Source of the DNA: Flavobacteriales bacterium
Lineage (GTDB): Bacteria > Bacteroidota > Bacteroidia > Flavobacteriales_F > PHOS-HE28
Assembly: GCA_016788635.1 (NCBI GenBank)
Contig: JAEUSU010000028.1
Span: 62,001 to 126,000 of the forward strand
Length of the DNA: 64,000 nucleotides
Direction of reading: 5' to 3'
The notes under the pieces were generated by a model. That model was not told the origin of the DNA. It searched no databases and was given only the letters and a program-made list of their open reading frames with translations. Made by a program: the position numbers and the translations under genes. Below are positions 15,330 through 22,781 of the stretch, piece by piece; position 1 is the first letter of the stretch; each line of letters starts with the position of its first letter.

Positions 15330-17931
15330 GACACGCCAACTATCCGCCATCCTGTTCGCTGACATCGTCGGCTTCTCGGCGCTGATGCAGAGCGATGAAA
15401 AACGAGCGCTGATCCTGCGCCAAAAGCTCAAGGAGGAGCTGGAAGCCACCGTTCAGCTGCACAGCGGCAAGATCATCAAATGGATGGGCGATGGCGTCCT
15501 GTGTACGTTCAGCAGTGCCATCCAATCGTTGCACACGGCGATCGCCGTGCAGGTGCGCATGCAGCAGGAACCCTTGGTGCCGCTGCGCATCGGCATCCAT
15601 CAGGCCGATGTGATCTTCCACGATGACGACGTACACGGCGACGGGGTGAACGTCGCATCACGCCTGGAATCGTTGGCGACCCCGGGCAGCATCTTCATCT
15701 CTTCCAAGGTGCAGGATGATGTAAAGAGCCAGAGCGACATCCAGACCGTTTCGCTGGGCAAGTACCTGCTGAAGAACATGCAGGAACCGGTGGAGATCTT
15801 CGCGGTGAGCAACGCAGGTCTGGTCGTTCCAACGAACAAGAAGCTTGAAGGTAAGGGCATCAAATACGTCAGCGATCGGATCTCCATCAAAAAGAGGACG
15901 TTGCTTCTAAGAGTGATGCTGTTGGTCGGCATCGCAGCGGTGGCCGCCTACTTGTTCATCCCGCCCTACCTCAACAAGCTGCATGCGCGCAACACCTTGC
16001 TGCCGGCCATCCAACAGCTTGCAGACAACAACTTCGTCATGCCTACAGAAGGCTTCGACATGGCATTGGAAGCGGAGAAGCATATCCCGGGGGATTCCGC
16101 GCTGATCAAGCTGTGGCCCACCATCGCCGCCGTGGTCTCCATGGAAACCGACCCCGCCGGCGCAGAGGTTTTCTGGAAGGACTACAACAAGCCGGATGAC
16201 GCCTGGCGATCCGCAGGCACCACGCCGTTGAAGGAGGTCCGCTTGCCGCGCGGATACCTACGCATGGAGATCCGGAAGGAAGGCTACCAGACCATCGAAT
16301 ATGCCGGACCATGGGCCGGGATGATCGGGTCCGATATCGACACGCTCCGCATGGACGACCTGGGCAGCTTGCCGGAGAACATGAACCGGATCCCGGCAAA
16401 CACGGCCCGCATGAACATCGTGGGGCTGGAACAGGAAGGCGGAAAGCGCGTCGGGGAATTCCTGATCGACCGGTATGAAGTGACCAACAAGGAGTTCAAG
16501 GCCTTCGTGGATGCCGGCGGATACGCGGACACCAGCTACTGGCGGCACGCCTTCTATGGCAAAGGCGTCGCATACACCGCCGCCGATGCGATGGCCACGT
16601 TCATCGACCGTACGAACAGGCCCGGTCCGGCGAATTGGGAAGCGGGCACCTATCCCGATGGCACGGAGGACCATCCTGTGACCGGCATCTCCTGGTACGA
16701 AGCAGCGGCCTACGCCGTCTACGCGAAGAAGCAACTGCCCACCATCTTTCATTGGAGCGTGGTGGCCCACACGAACCGGACGCAGTTCATTGTGCCGCTG
16801 AGCAACTTCAATGGAACATCCACTGTTCCGGTGGGCAGCCTGCGCGGGTTCAGCTCCTTCGGGGTGTACGACCTGGCCGGCAATGCACGGGAATGGTGCA
16901 TGAACGCCAGCAACATCAAAGGCCAGAACTACATCCTTGGCGGCGGCTGGAATGACCCCACCTTTGCCTTCAACGACAGCTACACCCAGTCCGCCATGGA
17001 CCGCAGTGTGGCGAATGGATTCCGTTGCATCAAGTTGCTGGAAGGTGATACCACCGTTGCCGCGCTCACGGTTGATGTTGCTCCCCTCTTCCGTGACTAC
17101 AGGAAGGAACAGCCGGTGGATGACAAGACGTTCGCCCTCATCCTGAACCAGTTCACCTATGACAGGAAGCCGCTCGATCCTGTCATAGAGGAGTCAATTG
17201 AAGGAGACACCTGGAAGGCCGAGAAGGTATCATTCGATGCGGGCTACAACAATGAGCGGATGACCGCCTGGATATACGTGCCCAAGGACGGAAAGCCGGG
17301 ATACCAGCCCATCATCTTCTTCCCTGGTTCGGGGGACATTTATTCGACCAAGTATGACCCCTTGAAGGTGCCCCGGATTCTTGGTTTTGTGATGAAGAGC
17401 GGGCGCGCACTGGTGGTGCCCATCTACAAGGGGACCCATGAGCGCCACGATGAGCTCAACTCGGACCTGCCCAATGAAACGGTCTTCTACAAGGAACACG
17501 TGCTGATGTGGAACAAGGAATTCAGCAGGACGATCGACTACCTGGAAACGCGATCCGACATGCAAGCGGACAAGGTCGGCTACTTCGGCTGGAGCTGGGG
17601 CGGCTACATGGGCGGGATCATCCCGGCCGTGGAGAAACGGATCAAGGCGGTGGTGCTGACCGTGGGCGGCATGGTCATGAACAAGTCGCTGCCAGAGGCC
17701 GACCAGCTGAACTACCTGCCCCGTGTGACGCAGCCTACACTGATGCTGAATGGCAAGCACGATATGTTCTTTCCATTGGAAACAGCCCAGAAACCCATGT
17801 TCGATCTGCTAGGCACCCCTGCCGACCATAAGAAGATGATCGTATATGAAGCGGGCCACCTGGTGCCCCGTCTGGATCTTGTGAAGGAGACACTGGCGTG
17901 GTATGACAACTACCTTGGGAAGGTCGATTGA
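15322..17931 (+). CDS. Adenylate/guanylate cyclase - PEGA - SUMF1 - alpha/beta hydrolase fusion
   Basis: 869 residues in five parts. Residues 5-160 are a class III nucleotide cyclase: metal aspartates D14 (FADIVGFS) and D57 (WMGDGV), and the N110/R114 pair in NVASR. A membrane span follows at about 194-216. Residues 271-328 look like a PEGA domain (ETDPAGAEVFWKD...RMEIRKEGYQ). Residues 377-572 are SUMF1/FGE-like (IDRYEVTNKEFKAF, DLAGNAREWC, ILGGGWND, NGFRC). Residues 615-865 are a dienelactone-hydrolase-like fold with S758 in GWSWG, D814 and H846. The layout parallels known kinase-PEGA-SUMF1-hydrolase proteins, with a cyclase in place of the kinase. Cyclase in the cytoplasm and the other domains in the periplasm is inferred. 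Substrates are unknown. Confidence 0.88.
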   Translation: MSETRQLSAILFADIVGFSALMQSDEKRALILRQKLKEELEATVQLHSGKIIKWMGDGVLCTFSSAIQSLHTAIAVQVRMQQEPLVPLRIGIHQADVIFHDDDVHGDGVNVASRLESLATPGSIFISSKVQDDVKSQSDIQTVSLGKYLLKNMQEPVEIFAVSNAGLVVPTNKKLEGKGIKYVSDRISIKKRTLLLRVMLLVGIAAVAAYLFIPPYLNKLHARNTLLPAIQQLADNNFVMPTEGFDMALEAEKHIPGDSALIKLWPTIAAVVSMETDPAGAEVFWKDYNKPDDAWRSAGTTPLKEVRLPRGYLRMEIRKEGYQTIEYAGPWAGMIGSDIDTLRMDDLGSLPENMNRIPANTARMNIVGLEQEGGKRVGEFLIDRYEVTNKEFKAFVDAGGYADTSYWRHAFYGKGVAYTAADAMATFIDRTNRPGPANWEAGTYPDGTEDHPVTGISWYEAAAYAVYAKKQLPTIFHWSVVAHTNRTQFIVPLSNFNGTSTVPVGSLRGFSSFGVYDLAGNAREWCMNASNIKGQNYILGGGWNDPTFAFNDSYTQSAMDRSVANGFRCIKLLEGDTTVAALTVDVAPLFRDYRKEQPVDDKTFALILNQFTYDRKPLDPVIEESIEGDTWKAEKVSFDAGYNNERMTAWIYVPKDGKPGYQPIIFFPGSGDIYSTKYDPLKVPRILGFVMKSGRALVVPIYKGTHERHDELNSDLPNETVFYKEHVLMWNKEFSRTIDYLETRSDMQADKVGYFGWSWGGYMGGIIPAVEKRIKAVVLTVGGMVMNKSLPEADQLNYLPRVTQPTLMLNGKHDMFFPLETAQKPMFDLLGTPADHKKMIVYEAGHLVPRLDLVKETLAWYDNYLGKVD

Positions 17932-17956
17932 GCGTCAAAGCGGACAGACCCGTACC

Positions 17957-18061
17957 ATGCCCTGCATCTTCAACACCATCCACGGGCGAATGCTGACGCA
18001 ACCCATTTGCCATCCCTACGGGACGCTGACCGCACAGGATCCATCCATTCAACCGAGATGA
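17957..18061 (+). pseudogene. DUF6090 5' remnant, second copy
   Basis: The frame MPCIFNTIHGRMLTQP... from ATG 17957 to TGA 18059-18061 repeats the first eight or so DUF6090 codons with a few changes, then runs into unrelated sequence. It lies 26 bases after the cyclase fusion gene and 28 bases before an intact DUF6090 gene. It is short, and the similarity is weaker than in the other remnants. Confidence 0.5.
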
Positions 18062-18075
18062 CGTCCCTACGGGAC
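18013..18075. repeat. Pair of short palindromic units, TCCCTACGGGAC
   Basis: The 12-mer tccctacgggac occurs at 18013-18024 and 18064-18075. Each copy contains the inverted arms tccc / ggga, extended to gtccc / gggac in the second. They lie between a DUF6090 remnant and the intact DUF6090 gene, one inside the remnant frame and one outside. They look like a small extragenic palindrome family. Confidence 0.5.
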
Positions 18076-18088
18076 TGAGCGAACACCC

Positions 18089-18829
18089 ATGCCACGCATC
18101 TTCAACGCCATCCGCCAGCGGCTCCTGAAGGAGAACCGCATCACGCGTTACCTGGCCTACGCCGTGGGCGAGATCGTGTTGGTGGTGGTGGGCATTCTCA
18201 TTGCCTTGCAGATCAACAACTGGAACGAGGGCCGCAAGCTGCGGCTTAGGCAAGTCGACCTGATCAACGCGCTGATCCTGGACCTGAACGCGAAGATGGA
18301 GGAGAACATGGGCGACCTGAAGATCGGTGAGCGCCTCATGGCAAAGGCCGAAAAGGCATTGCAAGATCTGGGATCCGGAGCAGCTATCGATACCGCTGAT
18401 GTCCGGACCCTACTACGCAACATGGCAGCGGATGAGTGGCGCTACATGACCACCACACCCAGCTACACCAGCATCATCAACTCGGACCTTTGGCAACAAC
18501 TACCGGATACCCTTGCAATAGGCGTCCAACGCATCTATGATCATCATTCCAACGGGTTGAGGGTGTGTTTCGAGAAGCACAGTGAATATGCCACGCACTG
18601 CCGGTTGACCTATCTCGCACCCCATGGACTGCTCGATCTGGACCAGGACCCCATGGCGCTGAGCATGAAGATCGCCGAGGACCCCGAAGCTTTCCGTGTG
18701 CATCTGACCACGTTCATGAGCGGAGTGTATCGGTTGATCAAATTCAACGGAGCATCGGGCAAAGCGATCGAGGCGCAGATGCCAGCGCTCATCTCCTACC
18801 GGGACGAACTCGCCGGAGGATCCCACTGA
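18089..18829 (+). CDS. DUF6090 family membrane-anchored protein
   Basis: 246 residues with the full DUF6090 start: MPRIFNAIRQRLLKENRITR, then YLAYAVGEIVLVVVGILIAL and QINNWNE, the motif after which the charged helix RKLRLRQVDLINALILDL begins. One membrane span; the remainder is a helical soluble domain. Function unknown. It differs from the first full copy (14433) over most of its length, so these are diverged paralogues and not a recent duplication. A third, truncated copy starts 25 bases downstream. Confidence 0.8.
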   Translation: MPRIFNAIRQRLLKENRITRYLAYAVGEIVLVVVGILIALQINNWNEGRKLRLRQVDLINALILDLNAKMEENMGDLKIGERLMAKAEKALQDLGSGAAIDTADVRTLLRNMAADEWRYMTTTPSYTSIINSDLWQQLPDTLAIGVQRIYDHHSNGLRVCFEKHSEYATHCRLTYLAPHGLLDLDQDPMALSMKIAEDPEAFRVHLTTFMSGVYRLIKFNGASGKAIEAQMPALISYRDELAGGSH

Positions 18830-18853
18830 CCCATTCGATCAACAGACGCCTCC

Positions 18854-19006
18854 ATGATCCGCTTCTTCCGCAGCATCCGCCAGAGCCTGCTGGCCCAAGG
18901 CCGTGTCACACGTTACCTCACCTACGCCGTGGGCGAGATCGTGCTGGTTGTGGTGGGGATCCTCATCGCGTTGCAGGATACCGAGGCTGCGAAAGTACCT
19001 TCCTAG
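18854..19006 (+). pseudogene. DUF6090 5' remnant, third copy
   Basis: From ATG 18854 the frame encodes MIRFFRSIRQSLLAQGRVTR, YLTYAVGEIVLVVVGILIAL and a Q, the complete DUF6090 membrane segment, then breaks into DTEAAKVPS and a TAG at 19004-19006. The break comes exactly where QINNWNE would follow, and the end coincides with the end of the convergent desaturase gene (stop 19003-19005). The rest of the gene is missing. A 50-residue single-span peptide could in principle still be made. Confidence 0.75.
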
Positions 19007-20115
19007 CTGCGCTGCACCACCACCGGAGCGAGCTTCGGCCGGCCCAACTCCTGCAACCGCCTTACGTGCGAACCCAGCGCGATCCAGAGCGTGGGCTTCG
19101 AGTTATACCGGATACCATGGGCTTCAGCCGTGCGCTCCACAATGGGGGCGATGGCCCGGTAGTGCACGTGGCAGATGTGCGGGAAGAGGTGGTGCTCGAT
19201 CTGGAAATTGAGCCCGCCGGTGTACCAGTTCAACAACCCGTTCCGCGGTGCGAAATTGGCCGTGGTCATCATTTCATGCACCACCCAATCCGCATGGATC
19301 ACGCCATGCTCGTCGGGCAACGGCTGCTGCGCCCCCTCCACCACGTGGGCCAGCTGGAAGACCGTGCCCAGAATAAGCCCGCAGACGAAGTGCATGACGA
19401 AGAATCCCAGAAGCACCTGCCACCATGGAAGTGCCGTGAACAGGATGGGCATCCCGATGATCACCGCCAGATAGATGGCCTTGGCCACCGCTATCCGCAC
19501 CATCATCCCCACCGGGCTTTCGCCCATGCGCCGCGTGGTGCCGTCCCGGTTGAAGCGGGTGAGCATCACAAAGTCGAAGACCACCTTGGTGATGGAGAGC
19601 AGGCCGTAGAAGAAGAACGCATGGATGTGTTGGAAGCGATGGACGGGGCGCAGCGGGGCGTGCTCACTGAAGCGCAACACCGCCGGTGGGTCGATGTCCT
19701 GGTCCACGACATCCACGTTCGTGTGGGTGTGGTGGTTCTGGTTGTGCTGCACCTTCCAGGTGAACACGTTGCTGCCCAAGAGCCACATGCTGCTCCCCAT
19801 CAACTTGTTCAGCCAGGCCTTGCTTGAGGCGGAGCCGTGCACCGCATCGTGCATCACGCTCATGCCAATGCCCGCCATGCCCACCCCCATCAGGACCCAG
19901 CACAACAGGGCCCACCAGCCCGTGAGGGGCAGTGCAAGCAACAGCATGAACGGCACCAGATACAGGACCAGCATCAACATGGCTTTGATCACCATTCGGT
20001 GATCCCCTTTATGGGAAATGCTGCGTTCCTGGAAGTAGGCGCTCACATTCCGGCGCACGGCCGTGGCGAACTCCTTCTGTCCGGGGGACCCGGACGTGTA
20101 TCGGATCTGTTGCAT
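19003..20115 (-). CDS. Membrane fatty acid desaturase (acyl-lipid type)
   Basis: 370 residues from ATG 20115 (MQQIRYTSGSPGQKEF). Three histidine boxes typical of di-iron membrane desaturases are present: HDAVHG (89-94), HNQNHHTH (124-131) and, near the C-terminus, QIEHHLFPHICH. The last box with Q before IEHH is characteristic of front-end or acyl-lipid desaturases. The hydrophobic pairs before and after the boxes give about four membrane spans. It would introduce a double bond into membrane lipid acyl chains. The regioselectivity cannot be told. Its 3' end directly abuts the third DUF6090 remnant. Confidence 0.88.
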   Translation of the reverse strand: MQQIRYTSGSPGQKEFATAVRRNVSAYFQERSISHKGDHRMVIKAMLMLVLYLVPFMLLLALPLTGWWALLCWVLMGVGMAGIGMSVMHDAVHGSASSKAWLNKLMGSSMWLLGSNVFTWKVQHNQNHHTHTNVDVVDQDIDPPAVLRFSEHAPLRPVHRFQHIHAFFFYGLLSITKVVFDFVMLTRFNRDGTTRRMGESPVGMMVRIAVAKAIYLAVIIGMPILFTALPWWQVLLGFFVMHFVCGLILGTVFQLAHVVEGAQQPLPDEHGVIHADWVVHEMMTTANFAPRNGLLNWYTGGLNFQIEHHLFPHICHVHYRAIAPIVERTAEAHGIRYNSKPTLWIALGSHVRRLQELGRPKLAPVVVQRS

Positions 20116-20307
20116 GGATCGGGTCCTATGAACAGACCTGCCCACATGGCACAACAATGGTGCCCGCTGACCGACCACGGCACCTGAATTACACGGATGA
20201 GCCCTGGTGGCTCCGCACAGCGCATGACAGCTCACCTGCGGGATCGGCAGTGGCCCTCTGCCAAAGCCGAACGTGTACCATCCTAAGCCATGCAAGGCGT
20301 TTGATCC

Positions 20308-21387
20308 TCAGGGGCATTCACCCTTGCCCACCACGCGTATACCGGCCCGCCAGGCCGCACACCGGTTGGGATAGGTCCTGCCATCACAACCACAGTACGG
20401 GTCGTACTCCATGGTGCAGGGGCCATCGCTCACCCGCGCAGGGTCCGGGCAGGGTCCATCCCCACTGCTCAACATCTTCATCAGCGCGGCATTGAACTCA
20501 TTGGGCAACTCCATATTGGCCACATGGCCCGCCTCCGGAATAAGCACGTAGTGGTCCGGTGGAAGCGCATTGATGCGCATGATGCCCTCCCCCACGAACG
20601 GGGGTATCAATCTGTCCTTCCCGCCCCAAAGCACGAACACCGGCATGGCCCACTGGTAGCGCTTCTGCGCATACTGCGCATCCCGTTCCACCAGGTCCTT
20701 CAACAACCCTTGGTAGACCGGCTGACGGGGTGCGCTGGCCTCGGCCATCTGCCGCAACGCGAAACGCGGGATCCTGCGCGGCCTGCCCAATACTGAATTG
20801 ATGTTCCGAAGGCGCTCCTCCGGCGTGGTGGGGGCGAAATAATCCAGTATGTCCCTCGCCCCTATGGCACGCGCCACACTGTCCGCAATGGCCTTGGTGT
20901 ACACGTTGGCCGGGCCATCGTAGATCACCAGCAGACGCGTGCGCTCGGGATGCTGCTCGGCGAAGTTGGCCGCCACCGCTCCGCCATAGGAATTACCCAC
21001 CAGAAATACCGGGGTCCGCACACCCAGGCTGTCCAGCAGCATATGCAGGTGCCGGACCTGCTCATCCACGCTGTTCCCGGACCAGGTGTCCGTGCTTCGG
21101 CCATGGCCGATCAGGTCTGGCGCGATCAGGTCATAATGCACCGCCAGCACCCTGGCGTTGTGCGCGTATTGTGTGCAGCTGCCGGTCACCCCATGCACCA
21201 GCATCAGCCAGGGCTTGCCCGAGGGTTTGCTCGCCCACACGTGCCGCGGGCCCTCAGGCGTGTGGAAGGTCTGCGAGACCATGCCCGCCTGGTCATATAC
21301 CCGCGCACCTCTGCGTTCGGCCATCTTCACCACGTTACAGGCGGGCAGGGCAAGTGCCAGTGCGGCGAGGGGCAGGAACCTGGTCAT
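20308..21387 (-). CDS. Alpha/beta hydrolase lipoprotein with C-terminal Kazal domain
   Basis: 359 residues from ATG 21387, giving a lipoprotein signal (MTRFLPLAALALALPAC). Residues about 50-315 are an alpha/beta hydrolase: oxyanion HGVTG, nucleophile serine in VGNSYGG, acid in GGKDRL and histidine in EAGHV. The final 45 residues form a Kazal-type module (DGPCTMEYDPYCGCDGRTYP, then N-R-C and a closing GKGEC), usually a serine protease inhibitor fold. The open frame extends upstream without a plausible leader. A hydrolase joined to a Kazal domain on a lipid anchor is uncommon; substrate unknown. Confidence 0.85.
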   Translation of the reverse strand: MTRFLPLAALALALPACNVVKMAERRGARVYDQAGMVSQTFHTPEGPRHVWASKPSGKPWLMLVHGVTGSCTQYAHNARVLAVHYDLIAPDLIGHGRSTDTWSGNSVDEQVRHLHMLLDSLGVRTPVFLVGNSYGGAVAANFAEQHPERTRLLVIYDGPANVYTKAIADSVARAIGARDILDYFAPTTPEERLRNINSVLGRPRRIPRFALRQMAEASAPRQPVYQGLLKDLVERDAQYAQKRYQWAMPVFVLWGGKDRLIPPFVGEGIMRINALPPDHYVLIPEAGHVANMELPNEFNAALMKMLSSGDGPCPDPARVSDGPCTMEYDPYCGCDGRTYPNRCAAWRAGIRVVGKGECP

Positions 21388-21484
21388 GTGGATACGAACA
21401 TAGATGGCTTGGGAACACCGTTGGTCCGGTGCCTGTTCATGCGTCAGGAAGATGCAACGCGGACAAGGTCGATCGATCAGGTTT

Positions 21485-21853
21485 TCACCCTCTCCGATAG
21501 GCCACTCCCCGTTCCTTCCACAACGCGTGTATGTCCTGCCAGTCGGGTAGGTGGTCCGTGGTAAAGCCGAAAGTGGCACCGGTGGCAATGTGGTGAAAGA
21601 CCTTCATGGCCCGCAGATGTCGGCCACTGCGAACGAAGGCGAGCATGGCCTCCCGATCGCGCCATGCGGTCACTGTATGCTCCACACCATTGACGCGACG
21701 AACGGCCACGTGAAGCAGCCCATCAGCCTTCTGCGCCTGCCTGTAGGATCGCACCGCATGGTACTGGAAACGGATGCGGTTCAGGAGACCCGGCTTCACG
21801 CGAAGTCCCGTAATGGATAGATGGAAGGTCGTGCCCTGCTGTATCATCTGCAT
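21485..21853 (-). CDS. Small protein resembling antibiotic-biosynthesis-monooxygenase-like or DUF3291 proteins
   Basis: 122 residues. The central part, YHAVRSYRQAQKADGLLHV then HTVTAWRDREAMLAFVRSG and HLRAMKVFHHIATG, has the pattern of small dimeric alpha-beta barrel proteins (monooxygenase-like or DUF3291): a WRDREAMLAFV helix after a beta strand with histidines nearby. The family identity is a by-eye judgement. Catalysis is not assured. It lies between two metabolic genes on the same strand with gaps of 97 and 34 bases. Confidence 0.5.
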   Translation of the reverse strand: MQMIQQGTTFHLSITGLRVKPGLLNRIRFQYHAVRSYRQAQKADGLLHVAVRRVNGVEHTVTAWRDREAMLAFVRSGRHLRAMKVFHHIATGATFGFTTDHLPDWQDIHALWKERGVAYRRG

Positions 21854-21887
21854 CGCTATATCAGGATGATGGACGGATACGTGCGCT

Positions 21888-22703
21888 TCAGGCGGCCTTC
21901 ATGATCACACGGTCGAAAAGCCGGTCGCCGCCCCATTTGCGCATCCACATCACCGGCCTGGCGAGGAAACCACCGGCGTAACGTGTGCGCGGTCTGCGAG
22001 CCCGCACGGCTTTCACCACCAGGTCCGCGACCACATCGGGATCGGAGCCTCGTCCAGTGGCCATGCCGTTCTCCGCCCCCTTCGCCACACGCCTCGCAAG
22101 TTCGCCATAGGGTCCCATGCCGGAGCGCTTCAACAAGGGACCGGTCATCACCTCGGCGAATTCCGTCTTGATGATGCCGGGCTCGATGATCACCACATCG
22201 ATGCCAAGTGGGGCCAACTCCAGCCGCAGACAATCGCTCCAGCCTTCCAGGGCATGTTTTGTGGCATGGTACCACGCCCCGAGCGGGGTGTACATCCTGC
22301 CGCCCATGGAACTGATGTTGACGATGCGGCCGCTGCCCTGCGCACGCATGTGGGGGATCACCAGTTGGGTCAGCTGCCCCAGACCGAAGATGTTGACCTC
22401 GAACTGGCGATGGACATCCTCCATGCTGGTCTCCTCCACGGACCCGTAGATGGCATAGCCTGCGTTGTTGATCAGCACGTCGATCCGGCCCTGCTCGGCC
22501 AGAATGCGGTCCAAGCCAGTTCGCATGGCGCTGGCATCCGTGACATCCATGGTCACCACGTGCCCGCCAGCTTCCAGGATGTCCTGCATGCGCTCTGTGC
22601 GGCGAGCGGCTCCGTATACCATGTGGCCTTCCTTCAACAGTCGCAGGGCGAAAGCCTTGCCCATGCCACTGGAAGCACCGGTGATGAGGATGATCTTCTT
22701 CAT
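21888..22703 (-). CDS. Short-chain dehydrogenase/reductase
   Basis: 271 residues from ATG 22703 (MKKIILITGASSGMGKAF). The NAD(P)-binding motif is TGASSGMG, the NNAG motif is present (LINNAGYA) and the catalytic S...YxxxK appears as ISSMGG followed by WYHATKHALEG. An arginine after the first strand (AARRTER) suggests NADP. This is a classical SDR; the substrate cannot be told from sequence. It lies 34 bases downstream of the TonB receptor's stop region but reads in the same direction, so the two may share a transcript. Confidence 0.9.
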   Translation of the reverse strand: MKKIILITGASSGMGKAFALRLLKEGHMVYGAARRTERMQDILEAGGHVVTMDVTDASAMRTGLDRILAEQGRIDVLINNAGYAIYGSVEETSMEDVHRQFEVNIFGLGQLTQLVIPHMRAQGSGRIVNISSMGGRMYTPLGAWYHATKHALEGWSDCLRLELAPLGIDVVIIEPGIIKTEFAEVMTGPLLKRSGMGPYGELARRVAKGAENGMATGRGSDPDVVADLVVKAVRARRPRTRYAGGFLARPVMWMRKWGGDRLFDRVIMKAA

Positions 22704-22781
22704 TTTCGGTTGACTGTCAATAGGTGTGTGATGGCAGTTGGGCGCGACAAAAGGTTCAGGCCCTCTTTCGCTCACCAACCT

